A DNA stretch of 64,000 nt from Trichinella spiralis (GCA_000181795.3 CM012955.1:11438304-11502303), one strand, 5' to 3'; counted from the stretch's first letter, positions 25,987 through 41,102 are shown. The notes: a model not told the origin generated them from the letters alone. Numbers and translations: made by a program.

Positions 25987-27749
25987 TGAACAACGTTTCA
26001 GGAAATTATAATGTACCAACGTCTAACATTCATAATTAGTTAAATAAATCGTTAAAAATAAGGGTTGTTTGTGATCATCGAATTGGATAACTAGAAGCTT
26101 CTTGTTCAAAGTCGTCGCTTGACGACCGTATACAAAAAGCAGCCTATTGGCCCAAAGCGATCTTTTTGTGACTTAGTTAGTAGCTTGACTTTTCATTTTC
26201 GCTATAACTTAAATCACTGACACTGCAATCATGACTAGTTTACTGTAACTTCATATGATATTTTCAAACATTTTTGGTATTGTTCTGCTTTCATTTCAAC
26301 ACATAATAATATGGTAAGTGAAGTTATCAGTTGATAAGGGGGAAAAGATTGCAATTTTTCATCATATAATAAATATTCTATTTCATATTTTAGTAAAATA
26401 ATTTAAAAACACACACGGAAACTGTGTAAAAAAAATTTGCTAAGAGAATAATTATTCAATTAAGAGCAGAACAAAAATTTACCTGTGAAGCCTAGAGTGA
26501 AGATAACCAAGGCAAATTATAAAACCTATTAGATCACCATCGCTGGTTTGACAGCAGGTACAGCGTCATAATATACTGACCTTTCACTTTTGTAATATTA
26601 TTTTAAAAAAGAAACCGACCGCTGAGCGAGCTTCTTTTGTAGAAAAAGGTCAGCGCTTAGCTGGATATTATTCGTCACTCTAGCTTATGCTGATTAGGCT
26701 TACACCGTGCGGTGATAATTATCTTTTCCGTGAGGTTGGCTGAATTGTTGGCGTTAAGTGAAAAGACATTAATGAGTATTGTTTCATTTCCGATGTAAAT
26801 AAATTGCATAATTTCTCACAGAATCACACCTTCAGATATTCCCTGGAATAGAAGAACTGTAGAATCGAAAAATTATTTAAAAAATCCATCACTAGAGCTA
26901 GTGTTAACTGGAGCAGCTAATTTGACAAAACTTATGACACTGGTTGTAAAATTCATATGCACTGCACAGTTAATTTTTGAAACCAATAAAAAAGCAGTTT
27001 TCATAGGAATTTTAAACTTGTCACAATCTTTTTAAAATAATGCCATAAAATCAGACGGGTTACTCAAGAATGGGCAGTTGTCTACAATAACTACAATGAT
27101 TACGTGATAGAGCATGTGGATTAAGCACGGATCAGTATTATGGTCAACAGGTTTTTGATCGAAATTTTACGATACCATAGTGTATGTTTTTCGGGAATGT
27201 TTGCAGTGCAGAGAAGCTGTGAAAGGTCGCAACCTGCTGAGCAGGCCAGACATATTACGATAAGCAAATCTGGCTCAGTTACGGCTTTGCCAAATTGCCA
27301 AATGAAAACCTTGTCAAAGTAGAGACCATTGTTCCTTATTTGATCATAGCAATGGCTTAGCGCCACATGGTCTGCTTCACTTCATTTTCATTTATTAGCA
27401 TGTCAGAGCCATGTGACGCATTTTTATTCTACAAGGTGTTCTTCATTGTCAAAAATAACAACAGCAGAGAATGTAGTTGTTTCAGACAGACTTTATTATC
27501 TCAAACAGGCCCATCACGGCCTGTACATTTTCTTGCTCACAAGCCCATTTTCTGATATTATTGTCTTGCTTTGGAAAATTCGTCTATAAAACTGCAATAA
27601 ATTTGGCCGGTTGGCAATAAACGTTCAATAACAGGTTGAAAAAAGAGCTCACCAAGTTTGTATCTGTTTAATGTTTACCTTAAAAATATACCTTGAAGCA
27701 CTCTGCTAAAGGCAAGTCACCTTCAGCGGCACTGCTTTGTATTTTCACT

Positions 27750-30553
27750 ATGGCTATAGCAACTGCTTCAACTAGCCTCGTAAGTAAAATAAATTTGCAT
27801 TTTCTTATTGCATAAACAAATGTTGTTATGAACAAAAATTAATGTTCATTGAAAACTGTACAACACTGAGCTTGGAAAATATCAATTAAAACTTTTACTT
27901 CAGATAACTTCAGATTGTTCAGAAGCATATTAATAACAAATTGAGAGACCTTTATTTTCGTGGATTAATTTTTAACTTGTAAAATTGTCTTTCTGCTTAT
28001 AGCACAACTTGAATTTTTATTTCTTGATATTCTTAAGTTAATTTATTCATCATACAAACAGAAAGAGACGTTAGGAATGCAAAGTATGACCCAGTATAAA
28101 TGTTGATCACAGCTAAATCAAAATTCATTTCCAACAAAAAATAATTAATTTCATCTGTACAAGGTCTTTTGTAAAGCATAACTTAAATAATTAGCAGTCG
28201 GTGATCTTTTGACTATTCTATTTTCCACGCAAAGCGCATTTTTTACGTTTAAATGATCAGTGAATAAAAAGATCATCATAAAGTCCACTTATTTATATAG
28301 AAAGCAAATCATCTGCACTAATGTTAAATGAACTACCAGCAAAAGCAAAAAGCATCATACTTGAAAAGGCAGTATTGGAAACCAGTGCGCAGCTATATTT
28401 TTAACGTAACCTGTATTCCTTTACAACTGAGTGACCGTTCGCATCAGAAACATCAGTGATATAGGGAATGCTAAGCTTTAGATTAGCTTTATGCACTTTG
28501 TTTACATCAGCACTGCTGAATTTTCAACAGAAAAGATTAAAATATTTCAGCTAATGAACGCAGACGAGATTTCCTCGATTCATTGCTGGGGTCAGAATAC
28601 TTCTGTGTCATGTCCAACGAAAATGACAAGAGATCTCTGTCGGACACTATTGACCCTATAGCCAGCTTCATTTTCGTCTATTGAGCTCTTTCTTGGAGCT
28701 AAATTCATTAGCTCAGGCCAACGGCTATTGAGTAATTGCCTCAGTATAAGAATTAAATGTTGTCAATATAATGTGCATTTAAGCAGTTTGAAAATGAATA
28801 TTATTGTCAACGAACTCCAATACGCTAGCATTCTCTCATTTAGGATCATTCGATGGGCCAGAATCCGTTGGCAATGTTGACATCCCAATGCAATCGTGCA
28901 GTGAACAGCAAAAGCAGCTCTACGCTAAATTTTACCAACAGTTCTACCACTACTAGTTGTTTGGCAGGGAAAAGTAGTAGCTTTCAGCCATGGAAGAAAT
29001 TGCCCGTCAGCAATGCGTCTGATTTGTCCATGCTTTCCTATTGTAATTCTTCTTCAGTGCTAACTCAGAATGCACCAACTGCAGGAAGTGGATTTACCGC
29101 TGAATTGTCAACAATGTTTCAGCCAGGAAACACATCCATTCCAACAACCCCTGCGCTTACAACTGCAGTTTACAGTCCATATCCTGGAAGCAACTGGCTA
29201 CATGGAACTGCTGCACACGCAGTTAATCCATCAGGCAGTAGCTGGTGGGATTTTCATGGTGGTTCTAGCAGTTGGCTAGATGCAACTTCATCGATGCGTC
29301 CTGCACCTTACCATCATCATCATCCATCATCTATGGAATATGGTCCACAGAATGCAAGTGGTTTCAGTCCTGCTCTTAATCAACCAAATTTTTCATTTCT
29401 GCCCAGTGGCCAAATGATCAGTCCTTCAAAATCTCTACCCACCGTCAAGCGGTAAGAATATTATTAAAGTAACAATTGCATAGCAGTCATTTTTATTAAC
29501 TGCATGCGCAAATGCACGACTTTTAATGTTCATAATCACCATTTTATTATTGTTATTATTATCTTACGCTTGATAAGAAGCATCTTTTGCTAGCCACTAT
29601 GAACATTATAATGGGTCAAAAGCTTCAAGTACATTGCAGAATTACAAAAGAATCTATTACAAAACTCATTATTATCAGTATTTTAATAGAATATTGATGA
29701 TATTATTTTCTATAAAATTACTGCTATCCCACTTTTAAAAGACAATGTGAATTTAATTTGTTTCTCCTTTACTTCTGGGACCATTACTTATCGGATTTAT
29801 AGCAGAGGATGTTTCAACTGGGATAGCTTTATTTAAATACATAAGCCATATAAATCTTCCATGAAGTAGCCAACAAATGAAAATATTCCATTATTTCTTG
29901 AAGATAATCTTTGATGATCATTATCTTAGTGTTCAGTGCTTAAGAACAATTAGTCAAATTTCTATTGCTAAATACTGAACTCAATATTTTAAAGGTATAA
30001 TTCGACCAATCGTTCAAACTGTGATTGTCCCAACTGCCAAGAAGCAGAACGACTTGGCCCAGCTGGTGCTCAACTGCGCAAAAAAATGATTCATAGTTGT
30101 CACATTCCGGGCTGTGGAAAAGTGTACAACAAGACTTCACATTTGAAGGCCCACCTACGTTGGCATACCGGTGAACGACCGTTTGTTTGCAACTGGCTTT
30201 TCTGCGGTAAACGGTTCACCAGAAGTGATGAATTACAACGTCATCTGAGAACACATACAGGCGAAAAGCGATTTGCTTGTCCGTCATGCAACAAACGCTT
30301 TGTCCGTAGTGACCATTTGCAAAAGCATTTGAAAATTCATTCTGACGAGAAGATAACCGCAGTCAGTTCAAACGAAACATCCCAGTCGAGCAGAGATCAG
30401 AATACATCTCTTAGCACTTCAAATTCTTCTGACATGCCTATGACATCTGAAATTTATGCTTCACCGACAGCAAATTCTCCAAATAAAGACGTCTGTGCTC
30501 AGCAGTCTCATCTTAAAACTGACTCTCCTTCCAACTGTGAACTTCGTCTTTAA
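27750..30553 (+). CDS. Sp-family zinc-finger transcription factor, Sp8/9-like
   Basis: Three exons: 27750-27779, 28844-29451 and 29995-30553; 398 residues. Sp factors bind GC/GT boxes in the nucleus; the Sp6-9 group patterns limbs, head and nervous tissue in animals. The ten-codon first exon ([10 protein letters not shown], donor GTAAGT) joins in phase to [16 protein letters not shown], which matches the N-terminal SP box. Then follow an FQPWKK motif (FHPWK of Sp6-9), a WWDF...SWLD segment, a short His run, the buttonhead box ([16 protein letters not shown]) and three C2H2 fingers (HSCHIPGC..., FVCNWLFC..., FACPSC...), with [16 protein letters not shown] and RSDHLQKH recognition helices. Intron 2 falls just before the buttonhead box. 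The C-terminal tail is Ser/Thr-rich. The ATG at 28853 could serve as a start if the first exon is wrong. Confidence 0.9.
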
Positions 30554-30681
30554 TATAAATTTTTGTCACACACTACAGCAAGCAAGCAAGTACGTTAGCA
30601 ATTTTCTGTATTCTCTAACTAAATTCATTCGTGATCATTAAAAACTGTGTTCAGTATTATTCAGTGTAAATTATTCAATAC

Positions 30682-30687
30682 AATAAA
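30682..30687 (+). terminator. Poly(A) signal of the Sp gene
   Basis: AATAAA, 129 nt past the stop codon. Confidence 0.5.
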
Positions 30688-31481
30688 GTTCAAAGTTAAA
30701 TAATCCGTTTTAAAATCGTTATCACAGTTTCATTACTGAAAAGAAAAGAAAAGAAAAATATATTTCCATTCACAAGTTCGATAGTTAACGATACATAGCT
30801 TCGTGCTACGCAGTCCATCGTTAACATATCAATAACTTAAAGACTTGATGAAATGCATAAGAAATGATATATGATTCTGCACAATCATGACTTTTTTATG
30901 AGAAGATTTTTAACAACAAATAATATCTACAAATTACATGAATTACCTTTATGCAAGCATTTTGCAATGAAAAATTATTAATTTATATGTAATGTTTAGA
31001 TGTGATGTCTCTCCTGGCAGTCAGTGTAGAGACGTTGCTTGAAAAGCTTCAGTTTTGGACAATATACTTTTAACTGCATCCAGTATGGCCTATTTTAAAT
31101 GACTGACAAAGTATCGATGAAGAAAAGTTTGCCAAAATTATTCTTCAACACGATTCAACATTGAAATGTAGAAATATTATTGAAAATTTCACCGTACAAT
31201 TTTCACCAAATCATTTGATAATTAATTATTATATTCAAGGTGTTGCTTTGCACATGTAGAGATGAAAGATTAAAAAATAAAATGCGGTCATTGCAATCTT
31301 ACTTGAACAGTGCTGAAATTCGACCCATATTTGGATGAAAGAAAGTAAAATATGTGTCACTTGTTATTTGGATGAGTTACCTTACTCACCCACATAATGT
31401 CCTGAATTTGCAGAAGTTTATAATGATGATGGAGAATTTCTACCAGATCAGCATTAAAACATTAAAAAAAATTAATTTCAA

Positions 31482-31512
<31 letters not shown>

Positions 31513-32990
31513 GTAGTAGTAGTAGTAGTAGTGTAGTAGTTATTCGGAAATTCAACTGCCATTGGAGATGATATTTTTCATCATCCCTACCTATATCACA
31601 TTGTAGTATCATTAATTCCTTGCGATGCAGCATCTGGAAAATAGTGCTCAAATAGTTTTTTAGTTGTTGTATTTTTCAAATAACACAAAAAGTAGAGTCA
31701 TATTGAAAGCACTGTGCAAGTTCAAAGTTGTAATATAATTTAATTGAGATCATTGATAGACAGACTATTTATTCTGTCGTTTGGAAATTTCACTTTTCCT
31801 TTACGATGCAGGTTGATGAACTTTGAACGATACAAATTGATCATTTAACAAGGAAATCATAGAGAAGCATAAAACAAACTGATATGTATCAAAAAAAAAT
31901 TAAAATTGAACGATGATAAAGTGATTAATTATTATTATTATTATTTTGAATTCCAAACATTCAAAACTAATTTAATCTTGCTTAAGAACAAAACCTACAG
32001 TAAGTAAGTAATAGGAAATACAACGTGACTTGATTAAGAAGAAGAAAAAAATTTTTTCTTGTGCTATTAATTTTATAAAGTACAATTTTTGAACTATTTT
32101 TCAATAGTGCTTTTGGGAAGATACTTGTTTTGTGGTGAGGAAAAATTTTGACACAACAAATTAAATTTCGTAAACAGCGAGCTTAATTACAGCCCTGTAA
32201 GATTACCCAGGGTAGTATTTTATTAAAACCTGCTCGTATGACCTGAAATATTTTACGCCTACGAAATTTCACTTCTTGGCAAGGCCGACACCGAACATTC
32301 TGCATAGAATAATGCTACTACTACCGCTACTGAAGAATGTTGCACTTTTCACCAAGTCCTTGGTTGAATTCATTATTTTATAGTTGCGAAAAATGACAAT
32401 TTCTATCTATACAAAATGATTCATTCACCAATTTGTGAAAGCTGAGATGAAAGTTTCACACGAAGTTGTTGTAATTTATCTATTTGGGAACATCTGTTTG
32501 ATTATTTGTCCGTACATGGAAATTTAAATATCACATGATCACATTTCTACTTTACTTACCATATCAGCGTATTGTAATCGTAATGGCTTTCCTACACAAT
32601 GTACAGCGTGTGCAAATGAACAAAGCAAAATCATATGTTATTCAATTTAACTGTTCCTGTATTGAAATAATACTAATACTAATACTAATATTAATAATAA
32701 TAATAATACCTAATGAATTTCCTTCTGTAAAATGTCCAGAGTACAGTTACAAAGTATTACGTAATGCTTTTGGTATGACAAATATTGCAAATCAATGCAT
32801 GCACAAGAATAAAGAAATATGACGCAGCATAGGTGATGATGGAATGACACTGCTTGCTGTTCAAACATTTTACACTGAAGAAAAGGGAAATCCACAAATT
32901 GATACACAAATTCCAGAAAAAAAAGTAATTATTAGACAAGAATGAAAAATTTTCAATATTATGGAATATGACGAATTGAAGCTTTTAATT
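30688..32990. other. Intergenic region between convergent genes
   Basis: No gene seen between the Sp factor and the PLP/M6 gene, which converge here. The region holds an (ATT)n-(TAG)n compound microsatellite at about 31482-31540. Confidence 0.5.
31482..31540. repeat. (ATT)n-(TAG)n compound microsatellite
   Basis: About ten ATT units pass directly into about nine TAG units. Confidence 0.9.
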
Positions 32991-32996
32991 TTTATT
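32991..32996 (-). terminator. Poly(A) signal of the PLP/M6 gene
   Basis: AATAAA on the minus strand, 126 nt past the stop at 33122. Confidence 0.45.
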
Positions 32997-33121
32997 GAAA
33001 AAAAAGAAGAGAAACAACACCGTCATGAGAAGAGAAAGAAAACAGTAAAAGAGAAGAAAAATTAATAGAAATGTTAACTTGCTTTGCTTATTTCGTGTTT
33101 GTCTGTGGGCGGATATGTTGT

Positions 33122-33934
33122 TCAAACGTGATCGGCGGTCATCTTGAGCACGGTCGGTTCGACGTTGCCGTCGTGTAGAACAACTTTGTGTTGCAAGGGT
33201 GTGGCTGATCTGGCGAACGAAACTGATCTATTATTGCGCAACTTTCTGTACCTGCAGGCGTGTTTGACGTGGGCAAAATTAGCCGCAAGGCAACCGTTGA
33301 AATGAGACAAGCCGAGAAGCACGGCTACACAGCCGATCAAGGCACTCCAATACCAAGGAGCGAAAACTTGGGTGAGTTTGCAAAATTTGCTGACCGGGTC
33401 ACCGCAGAGAATCAAACTGACGGCGGCTTTTTGGTTCCCGCGTGCCATGAGCAGGGAAACGAGAGAAAAATTGAAACAGCGTTCAGTTTCCAAGCCCACT
33501 TGAGGCAAGCAGATCGGCGTGAAAAATAGAAACGCGGATATGAGCACCACAACAACGCAAAGTATACCAAGCCAGCAGATATTCAAAACGTACGTCAGTG
33601 ACCAGAACAAGGCACACGCGAGACGACTGCCAAGTCTTGAGCAGAGGCAACTCGAAGGGCGCCCCTTGTAGGCACATTCCAAATGCCTGGTGGCAAAAAA
33701 GCCGACCAAACACATGGCCGATGTGGTCGCCAGCATTACACCGGCTAGAACGATCAGCGCCAATTTGACACGCTCCGTCCAAGGTAGCAGGAAAGCGAAC
33801 ACGTCGCTGGCTAATTCTTCCATCGCTTCAACACCGCCGTACATTTTCAAACAGAACACCGCTACCCCCAACCAGCAGACGACCAAAGCCACGAACGAAC
33901 CAACCGGAAATGCCCCTTTGCCCATGCACGACAT
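33122..33934 (-). CDS. PLP/M6-family tetraspan membrane protein
   Basis: A single exon of 270 residues. Proteolipid/M6 proteins are four-pass plasma-membrane glycoproteins of neurons, glia and epithelia that shape membranes and filopodia. The N-terminus has Cys near Met (MSCMG), then helix 1 with FPVGSFVALVVCWLGVAVFC, which resembles the PLP helix-1 signature. Hydrophobic spans lie at about residues 11-30, 57-80, 112-139 and 194-216. The large second outer loop holds four Cys (about 143, 154, 178, 185), as needed for the two loop disulfides of the family. A Cys-rich inner loop (SSCLCSRLGSRLAC) may be acylated. The tail is basic with RSVSFARS. The start is the first ATG after an in-frame TAA. 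Family assignment is from fold and motifs; overall identity is modest. It is unusual in having no intron. Confidence 0.7.
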   Translation of the reverse strand: MSCMGKGAFPVGSFVALVVCWLGVAVFCLKMYGGVEAMEELASDVFAFLLPWTERVKLALIVLAGVMLATTSAMCLVGFFATRHLECAYKGRPSSCLCSRLGSRLACALFWSLTYVLNICWLGILCVVVVLISAFLFFTPICLPQVGLETERCFNFSLVSLLMARGNQKAAVSLILCGDPVSKFCKLTQVFAPWYWSALIGCVAVLLGLSHFNGCLAANFAHVKHACRYRKLRNNRSVSFARSATPLQHKVVLHDGNVEPTVLKMTADHV

Positions 33935-35090
33935 GCTTGCATTGTTGGCAAGCAGGCAGGCGACTTGCCAACCACAGCTACTGCAAGCTTATGTGATCTT
34001 GGAAGCAGCCAAAAGCGCAAGCAGCCTAGAATAAATACCGAGAATTGTATGCAGAATAACCAATGCAAAAATAGACAGCAAAGAACAAATGCAAAGACTA
34101 CGACAACGACGACGACGACAACAACGCGAGCTGTTGTTGTTAATGTGACGAAAAATGTCAGATGTATGTTCTGACATTCTTTATTTTTATTGACAAAATG
34201 ATTTGTCACTTTATTGAACACTGTTATTGGCTGCGAATGATTATAAACAACACTGTGCTTGCATAGTGTTTTGTGATTTTCTTTTCTTTGATTGGTTGAA
34301 AACAAAAAACACAACGGAAGCTACTTATTACATTGCTGGTATTAAATTGATGCGAACTGACGAATAACTGTTAACATCCTTGACACAGCAGCAGCAGCAG
34401 TGGGATTCTCTCTGGTCTTCCTCGTATTGCGCGCAGCGTGAAGATGATGATGATGATGAAGAAAGCAGAAAAAATCCAGACCAACTTGCTCGCTTGACTG
34501 GAAGCGTTGTCCAGTTCCAGATCAATTAACTTAACTGTCTCACGTCTGCTTAGCAGTCCAAGTAATTTGTCTAACCCAGATGGACTGGCCGTTCAGTGTG
34601 AAATTTTTCCGTGAAGAAGCGACAGTCCGGGTCAATGGGTCAGAGAAGGGGTCTTCAGTTCAAACGAAGTTCCACTTCAACCACAAAGCTACTCGGGATT
34701 ATTAATTTCATAAAACAGGAAAACACTACGCGCAGTATAGAACATTTTTCTTGTAGATCAATTTCCTTTCAGTCTTTTTAACCTTCGCTATTAATAGTCT
34801 ATTTAATATTTGCTTCGAATGCTTCAAGATGTTGTTTCACCAAGCGGAGCTAAATACAACAAGAACAAACGTTGAACACATATTTTTTTGTTTGATCAAC
34901 AGCGTGTTGTTGCACGTCTAATTTTTGCACGCTCAACTGCCTGCAGATGGAATGCTTGAATTCAGCTGTTGCAAACTTCTGCATCTGCAACCAAAAAAAA
35001 AACCAATTTTCAAAACTAAAAATTCTACTCTCATTTTTTCTCAAATCAATACAATAATAATAATAACATAGGATATTATGAAAATAAAAT
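33935..35090. other. Upstream region of the PLP/M6 gene
   Basis: No further gene is supported. A GAC/CAA trinucleotide stretch lies at about 34098-34123, next to a short inverted repeat of ACAACA and TGTTGT. A GC-richer part (34370-34700) may be promoter or leader; frames there lack an ATG start. Confidence 0.4.
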
Positions 35091-35501
35091 TTTATTCACA
35101 AAATTTCACACCAGTTTAAGCACAATGTTCAAATTAATTATTCGCACAGATTGCAAGATTGTATTTGTTGAACAACAACATACGACAAGCATGCATGTGT
35201 GTATTATCTAGTGACGAAAAATGTTCACGCTCAAAAGTCTATAAAATGGAAAAAGAACAGATGTTTTCGTTAATTTAAATGGCATCAGTTTTAATTTTTG
35301 AATAAATTTTTTCATAATTATTGCATGAACGTTTCATACAGAAATAACAACAATATTAGTTTTTAAATTAAAATGATTGCTTAATATATTCGATAAAAAT
35401 AAATATAGTCGATACATTTCAATGATTAGATAATGAAACTGATGAATGAGAAATACACATAAAGTGTAAAATCAGTAACAGATATTTTGAACAAACAATT
35501 T

Positions 35502-37391
<1,890 letters not shown>

Positions 37392-37828
37392 CCTGAAAAA
37401 GTGAAGTTATTTATTCGAACTTGAATGATACTAAAATCACTTGTATACAACAGGAACAGCGCAAGTGTTAAATAGTAGTGAAATTAAAATTAAAAAAAAT
37501 CCACATTACTTGTAATGTCTCTGTAATCACACTGCACAATTCAAAGCTCACCAACTCCAAGCCTACTACAACAACAAATAACACGACCCGCGATAGCACG
37601 GCCCTTAAAAGCATAAATAATTTAAACTATTGTTAAAATGAAAATTGTTTAAATTTAAACAAATCTCACTTTAAAATTCGTACTACATGCACTTCGTACC
37701 ATATTTAGCCAGTAACACGCTACTTTAAAGTCTTTTTGCATGCATTGATTTTATCATGAAAATGTTGAAAACAAAACGAAAAACATAAAAGAATAGAATA
37801 AAAACAAAAATAATAAATTTATGCACTT
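37392..37828. other. Kinase leader and upstream region
   Basis: A leader exon of the kinase probably ends at about 37552 on the minus strand (GTTG/gtgagc) and joins the acceptor at 37392. The rest is AT-rich and holds the 3' flank of Blimp-1. Confidence 0.4.
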
Positions 37829-37834
37829 CTTTAT
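37829..37834 (-). terminator. Possible poly(A) signal of Blimp-1
   Basis: AATAAA on the minus strand, 341 nt past the stop; a longer 3' end than its neighbours. Confidence 0.3.
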
Positions 37835-38174
37835 TTTGTATTTTATAAATCTTTCACGAAACGAACAAAAAGCAAACACATAAATAACATCACAACAGTC
37901 CAATGAATATACAACGGGGAAGTCCATTAGTGAAAGAAGATTCTCTGATTGAACGAACATCCAATTTTGCTAATAGCCGTTGTTTCAAACGAACAAGGTT
38001 AGAGATTATTTTTCAAGAAAAAAAAAGATAAATGCATGCAAATATCACAAATTTTGCTAATGGAAAGCAAATTATACGAACAATGAATACAAAGCAGAAA
38101 AAATAAAACATCACTGTACACACTCGTGTATACTTGACAAAGAAGCAAAAATATTTTTCACAATCGCACATCTC

Positions 38175-40786
38175 CTAGACGCACGGAGTGGCGTTTCTCA
38201 TGAATCCGGGTGTGGTGCTGGAGACACGATTTTCTTCGTTGAAAGCCATCTCGAAATTCAGCTTCTCCGACTGCCTGCCGCGCACGTCTTCTTGGCCTTG
38301 ATGGTGGTTCTCAGCACAGGCGTATTGGAAAATATCCGCCGTCGGTTTGCAGGATGTGGTCCGCCAGTGGGTTCGCAGACCGCTCGGACTGATGTACTTT
38401 TTGTTGCAAGTGTTGCAGTTGTACGGTCGTTCGTTGGTGTGCAAGCGCTTGTGCAACTTCAGATGGACGAACTGGGTAAATTTCGAAGGACAAGCGTCAC
38501 AAGCGTAAGGCTTTTGTCCGTTGTGCAAGCGTAGGTGGGTTTTCAAATTGCTCGTACTGCTGAATCGTTTGTGGCAAACTTCGCAACGGTGTGGTTTTTC
38601 CCCTGTAAATGATGGATTGATTATTGGATATGTTTGCAACTTTGGAAATATAGGTAGAATCTCTAATTCATCATCTGTCTATATACTTGAATTTCCTATT
38701 TATAAACTAATCAGTAATATATGTGAGATAAAACAGTTTTACCTGTATGAACGAGATTATGCTTTTGCAAATGTGCCAGTTGAGTAAATTCTTTGCCGCA
38801 AACGTTGCATTTGAACGGTCGTTCACCGGTGTGAGTGCGCATGTGGACTTTCAAATTCGAAAGCTGACCAAACACTTTACTACACTGATCACACTCGTAT
38901 CTGGTCTTGCCGTGGGCGCGGTTGACAGCGGCGCCACTTTGGCCAGTCGTGCTGAGCCGGCGTGGGCATTTGGCAGGCGAGCCGCCGACGTCAGCGTTGC
39001 AGGGGGCGGCGGTTTGAATTTCGGGCGTGGCAGAATTGCGGAAGTGAGCCCTGAAGCTCAGGTCGAACGGTACGTTCAAAGATGGATAACCGGCCAAAGC
39101 GCCGTTGGAATGGGACGGAATTGGCGAAAACGCGCTCAACTGCCGTCCGCCGGTGAAAGGCGACGCCTGGGGAAACAGCGGCTGATAGCAGCCGTGCCAT
39201 TTGTTCCACTGCAAATTGCCAAAGTGGGTACCATTCCACAGCAGATGTCCGAATGCGGTCGAAGAGATGGATTTCACGTAGGCGGGCAGTTGGGCGTTGT
39301 TGGCCGACAAAATGCCACCGCCCTCAGACGACGGCACGTCGCAATGGCCGTTGGACAACAGACCCTGGTAATTGCGAGTGCGGAACCACGAGTCGTCGGC
39401 GGCGTTGAAATTCAGTGCCTGACCCGCGGTCGAGCACGCCTCGCCTGCGGTCGAAGGGTCGACCTGGGCCCGTCGCTTTGGAACCACACGAATCACGCCG
39501 GGTCTGTTCGGGCGACTGTCACCAACAGTGGCGCTGGCAACATCCTCAACGGCAACGGCCGACGGTAGCTTGTCGGAAGAGCTCTTTGGCTTGGTGAGAT
39601 CGTCGTCCTTGGGCGAGACCATTTCCCTCACAATTGTCTGATCCAACCGACGACCGTACTCCACCACGCTCCCTTCGCTGTCGGTGTCGCTGCTCGGCTG
39701 GTAATAGCTGGCCGGTGTGGTGGAGATTTCGTTGCTGCAATAGCCTTCGTCGCCGAGATTGCTAGTTTTCACGCTGCAACACGGCGACGACGACATTCGA
39801 GCCATATTATCATCATCATTATTATTATTATTACTGTTGTCCACAATGTGGCGCGTTTTTTCCTGTTCCGCTTGTGATTTTTCCAATTCTACCCCTAAAA
39901 AGAATTTTCATTTATTTTGTTGTTCAATTTGCACAGATAATTTTACATAATCAAAACAATAACAACAACAACAGAGATAATACTCACGTATAGTGAAGCT
40001 CATTTTGGTCAAATCGTTGCAGGGCAAATGGCCAAGACGAGCGGCATATTCACGAGAATACCAAACGACAAGTTCAGTGTCGGCGGCTATAGGTTTCGTT
40101 GAATAGAAGTAGATTTCTGATTCAATCTGATGGAAAAGAAGGGAAAAACGGTTTAAAAGCAAAGCATTAGCATATTTGAGTGCAAGGTGGATTGAAAAGA
40201 TGTACTTGACAGGCGACCAAGTTCTGCTTTACCGGGTCGGATTGCAAAGTGACAAAGCGCATCCAATTGCTTCGAGATTGGTCGGACAAATCCAGGTGGA
40301 AGTAGTCGTCAACAGATCGGTAAACCTGCAGGATGTAGAAGTGATGTAATGGAAAAATGCAAATAAGTGGACAGAGTTAGCAGTTGATCACCTTCCAACA
40401 ATTTTTGCTTTCACCGGTCGATTGATCGTTGACAACACCGACCAACGGTCCAAAGCGTGTATTTTGTGGAATGAATCCATTGGCAATGACTTTCCATTGC
40501 TGTTGAAAAAAAAGAAAAAGAAGAAGAAGATGATGATGATGACAACGATCAAAGAAACGTACGAGAAGAGTGAACGCAAAGAAATAAATAATTGATAATG
40601 CAAATTTACTTGTTGATCAGCCGAATTGGCTTGTTCGAGACGCAAATTTCGAGGCAATGATTGCCTGGAGTAATTTGTCGAATGATGATTTGCATGATCT
40701 GCGTCGGGTACGTGGAACAAACAGTCTCGCTTGAATTCATCTTCCGTTTTACAAGAAACATCCGAACCGGTGGTTTCGTCCACCAT
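38175..40786 (-). CDS. blmp-1: Blimp-1/PRDM1 transcriptional repressor
   Basis: Six coding exons, all in phase: 40610-40786, 40392-40499, 40206-40325, 39988-40126, 38743-39894 and 38175-38602; 707 residues. Blimp-1 is a nuclear DNA-binding repressor of cell-fate and developmental-timing genes. The N-terminus has the acidic TEDEFKRDC segment of PRDM1. The PR domain spans about residues 48-195 ([46 protein letters not shown]). A long Ser/Pro-rich linker of about 300 residues follows, then five zinc fingers: four C2H2 (YECDQC, FKCNVC, HRCEVC, YACDAC) and a fifth of C2HC type (YNCNTC...TTSC). The finger linkers TGERPF and TGEKPH and the helices [24 protein letters not shown] and QFVHLKLH match vertebrate Blimp-1 closely. 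The exon in front has in-frame stops, so 40786 is the start. The linker is much richer in G+C than the rest of the window. Confidence 0.95.
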
Positions 40787-41071
40787 CTTTTTGATAATTT
40801 AAATTGATATCTAAAAAGTAATAAAATAAGCACAAACTACTGTCAACTGAAAAACCAACTCTGCCAATAAAGAGGAATAAAGAAGAAGAAGCTTTTGAGT
40901 CCGTTCATCACTCCCACAGGATACCCAATTATGTACAGTATAGTGAAAAATGTCCACAAGGTCGTGAAACACGCCAGGGACAGAGTTCGAGGCTTCAGGG
41001 TCGGCGTTGATTCATTAAATTAAATTAAATTGCTTCAGTGTTAATTTATTAAATGAAAAGTGAGAAAAATT

Positions 41072-41075
41072 ATTT

Positions 41076-41102
<27 letters not shown>
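41072..41102. repeat. (GA)n microsatellite
   Basis: About 15 GA units, 290 bp upstream of the Blimp-1 start. A GAGA-type element is possible, but this is most likely a simple repeat. Confidence 0.85.

Larger units (their letters stand above)
23996..27749. other. Intergenic region between troponin C and the Sp factor
   Basis: The two neighbours diverge, so both promoters should lie here. A perfect CRE palindrome sits at 24320-24327 and a GC-richer island at about 25680-25970. At 26311-26316 an ATG directly abuts a GTAAG(T) donor on the plus strand, a possible leader exon of the Sp gene. No gene is established. Confidence 0.4.

Noticed and set aside
33690-34314. Several frames on both strands overlapping the PLP/M6 gene and its upstream side
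   Set aside because: They overlap the coherent four-helix frame, lack ATG starts or recognisable domains, and run through a trinucleotide repeat.
38747-39568. 273-codon plus-strand frame opposite Blimp-1
   Set aside because: The minus strand encodes unmistakable Blimp-1 zinc fingers and linker; the opposite frame follows from its high GC content.
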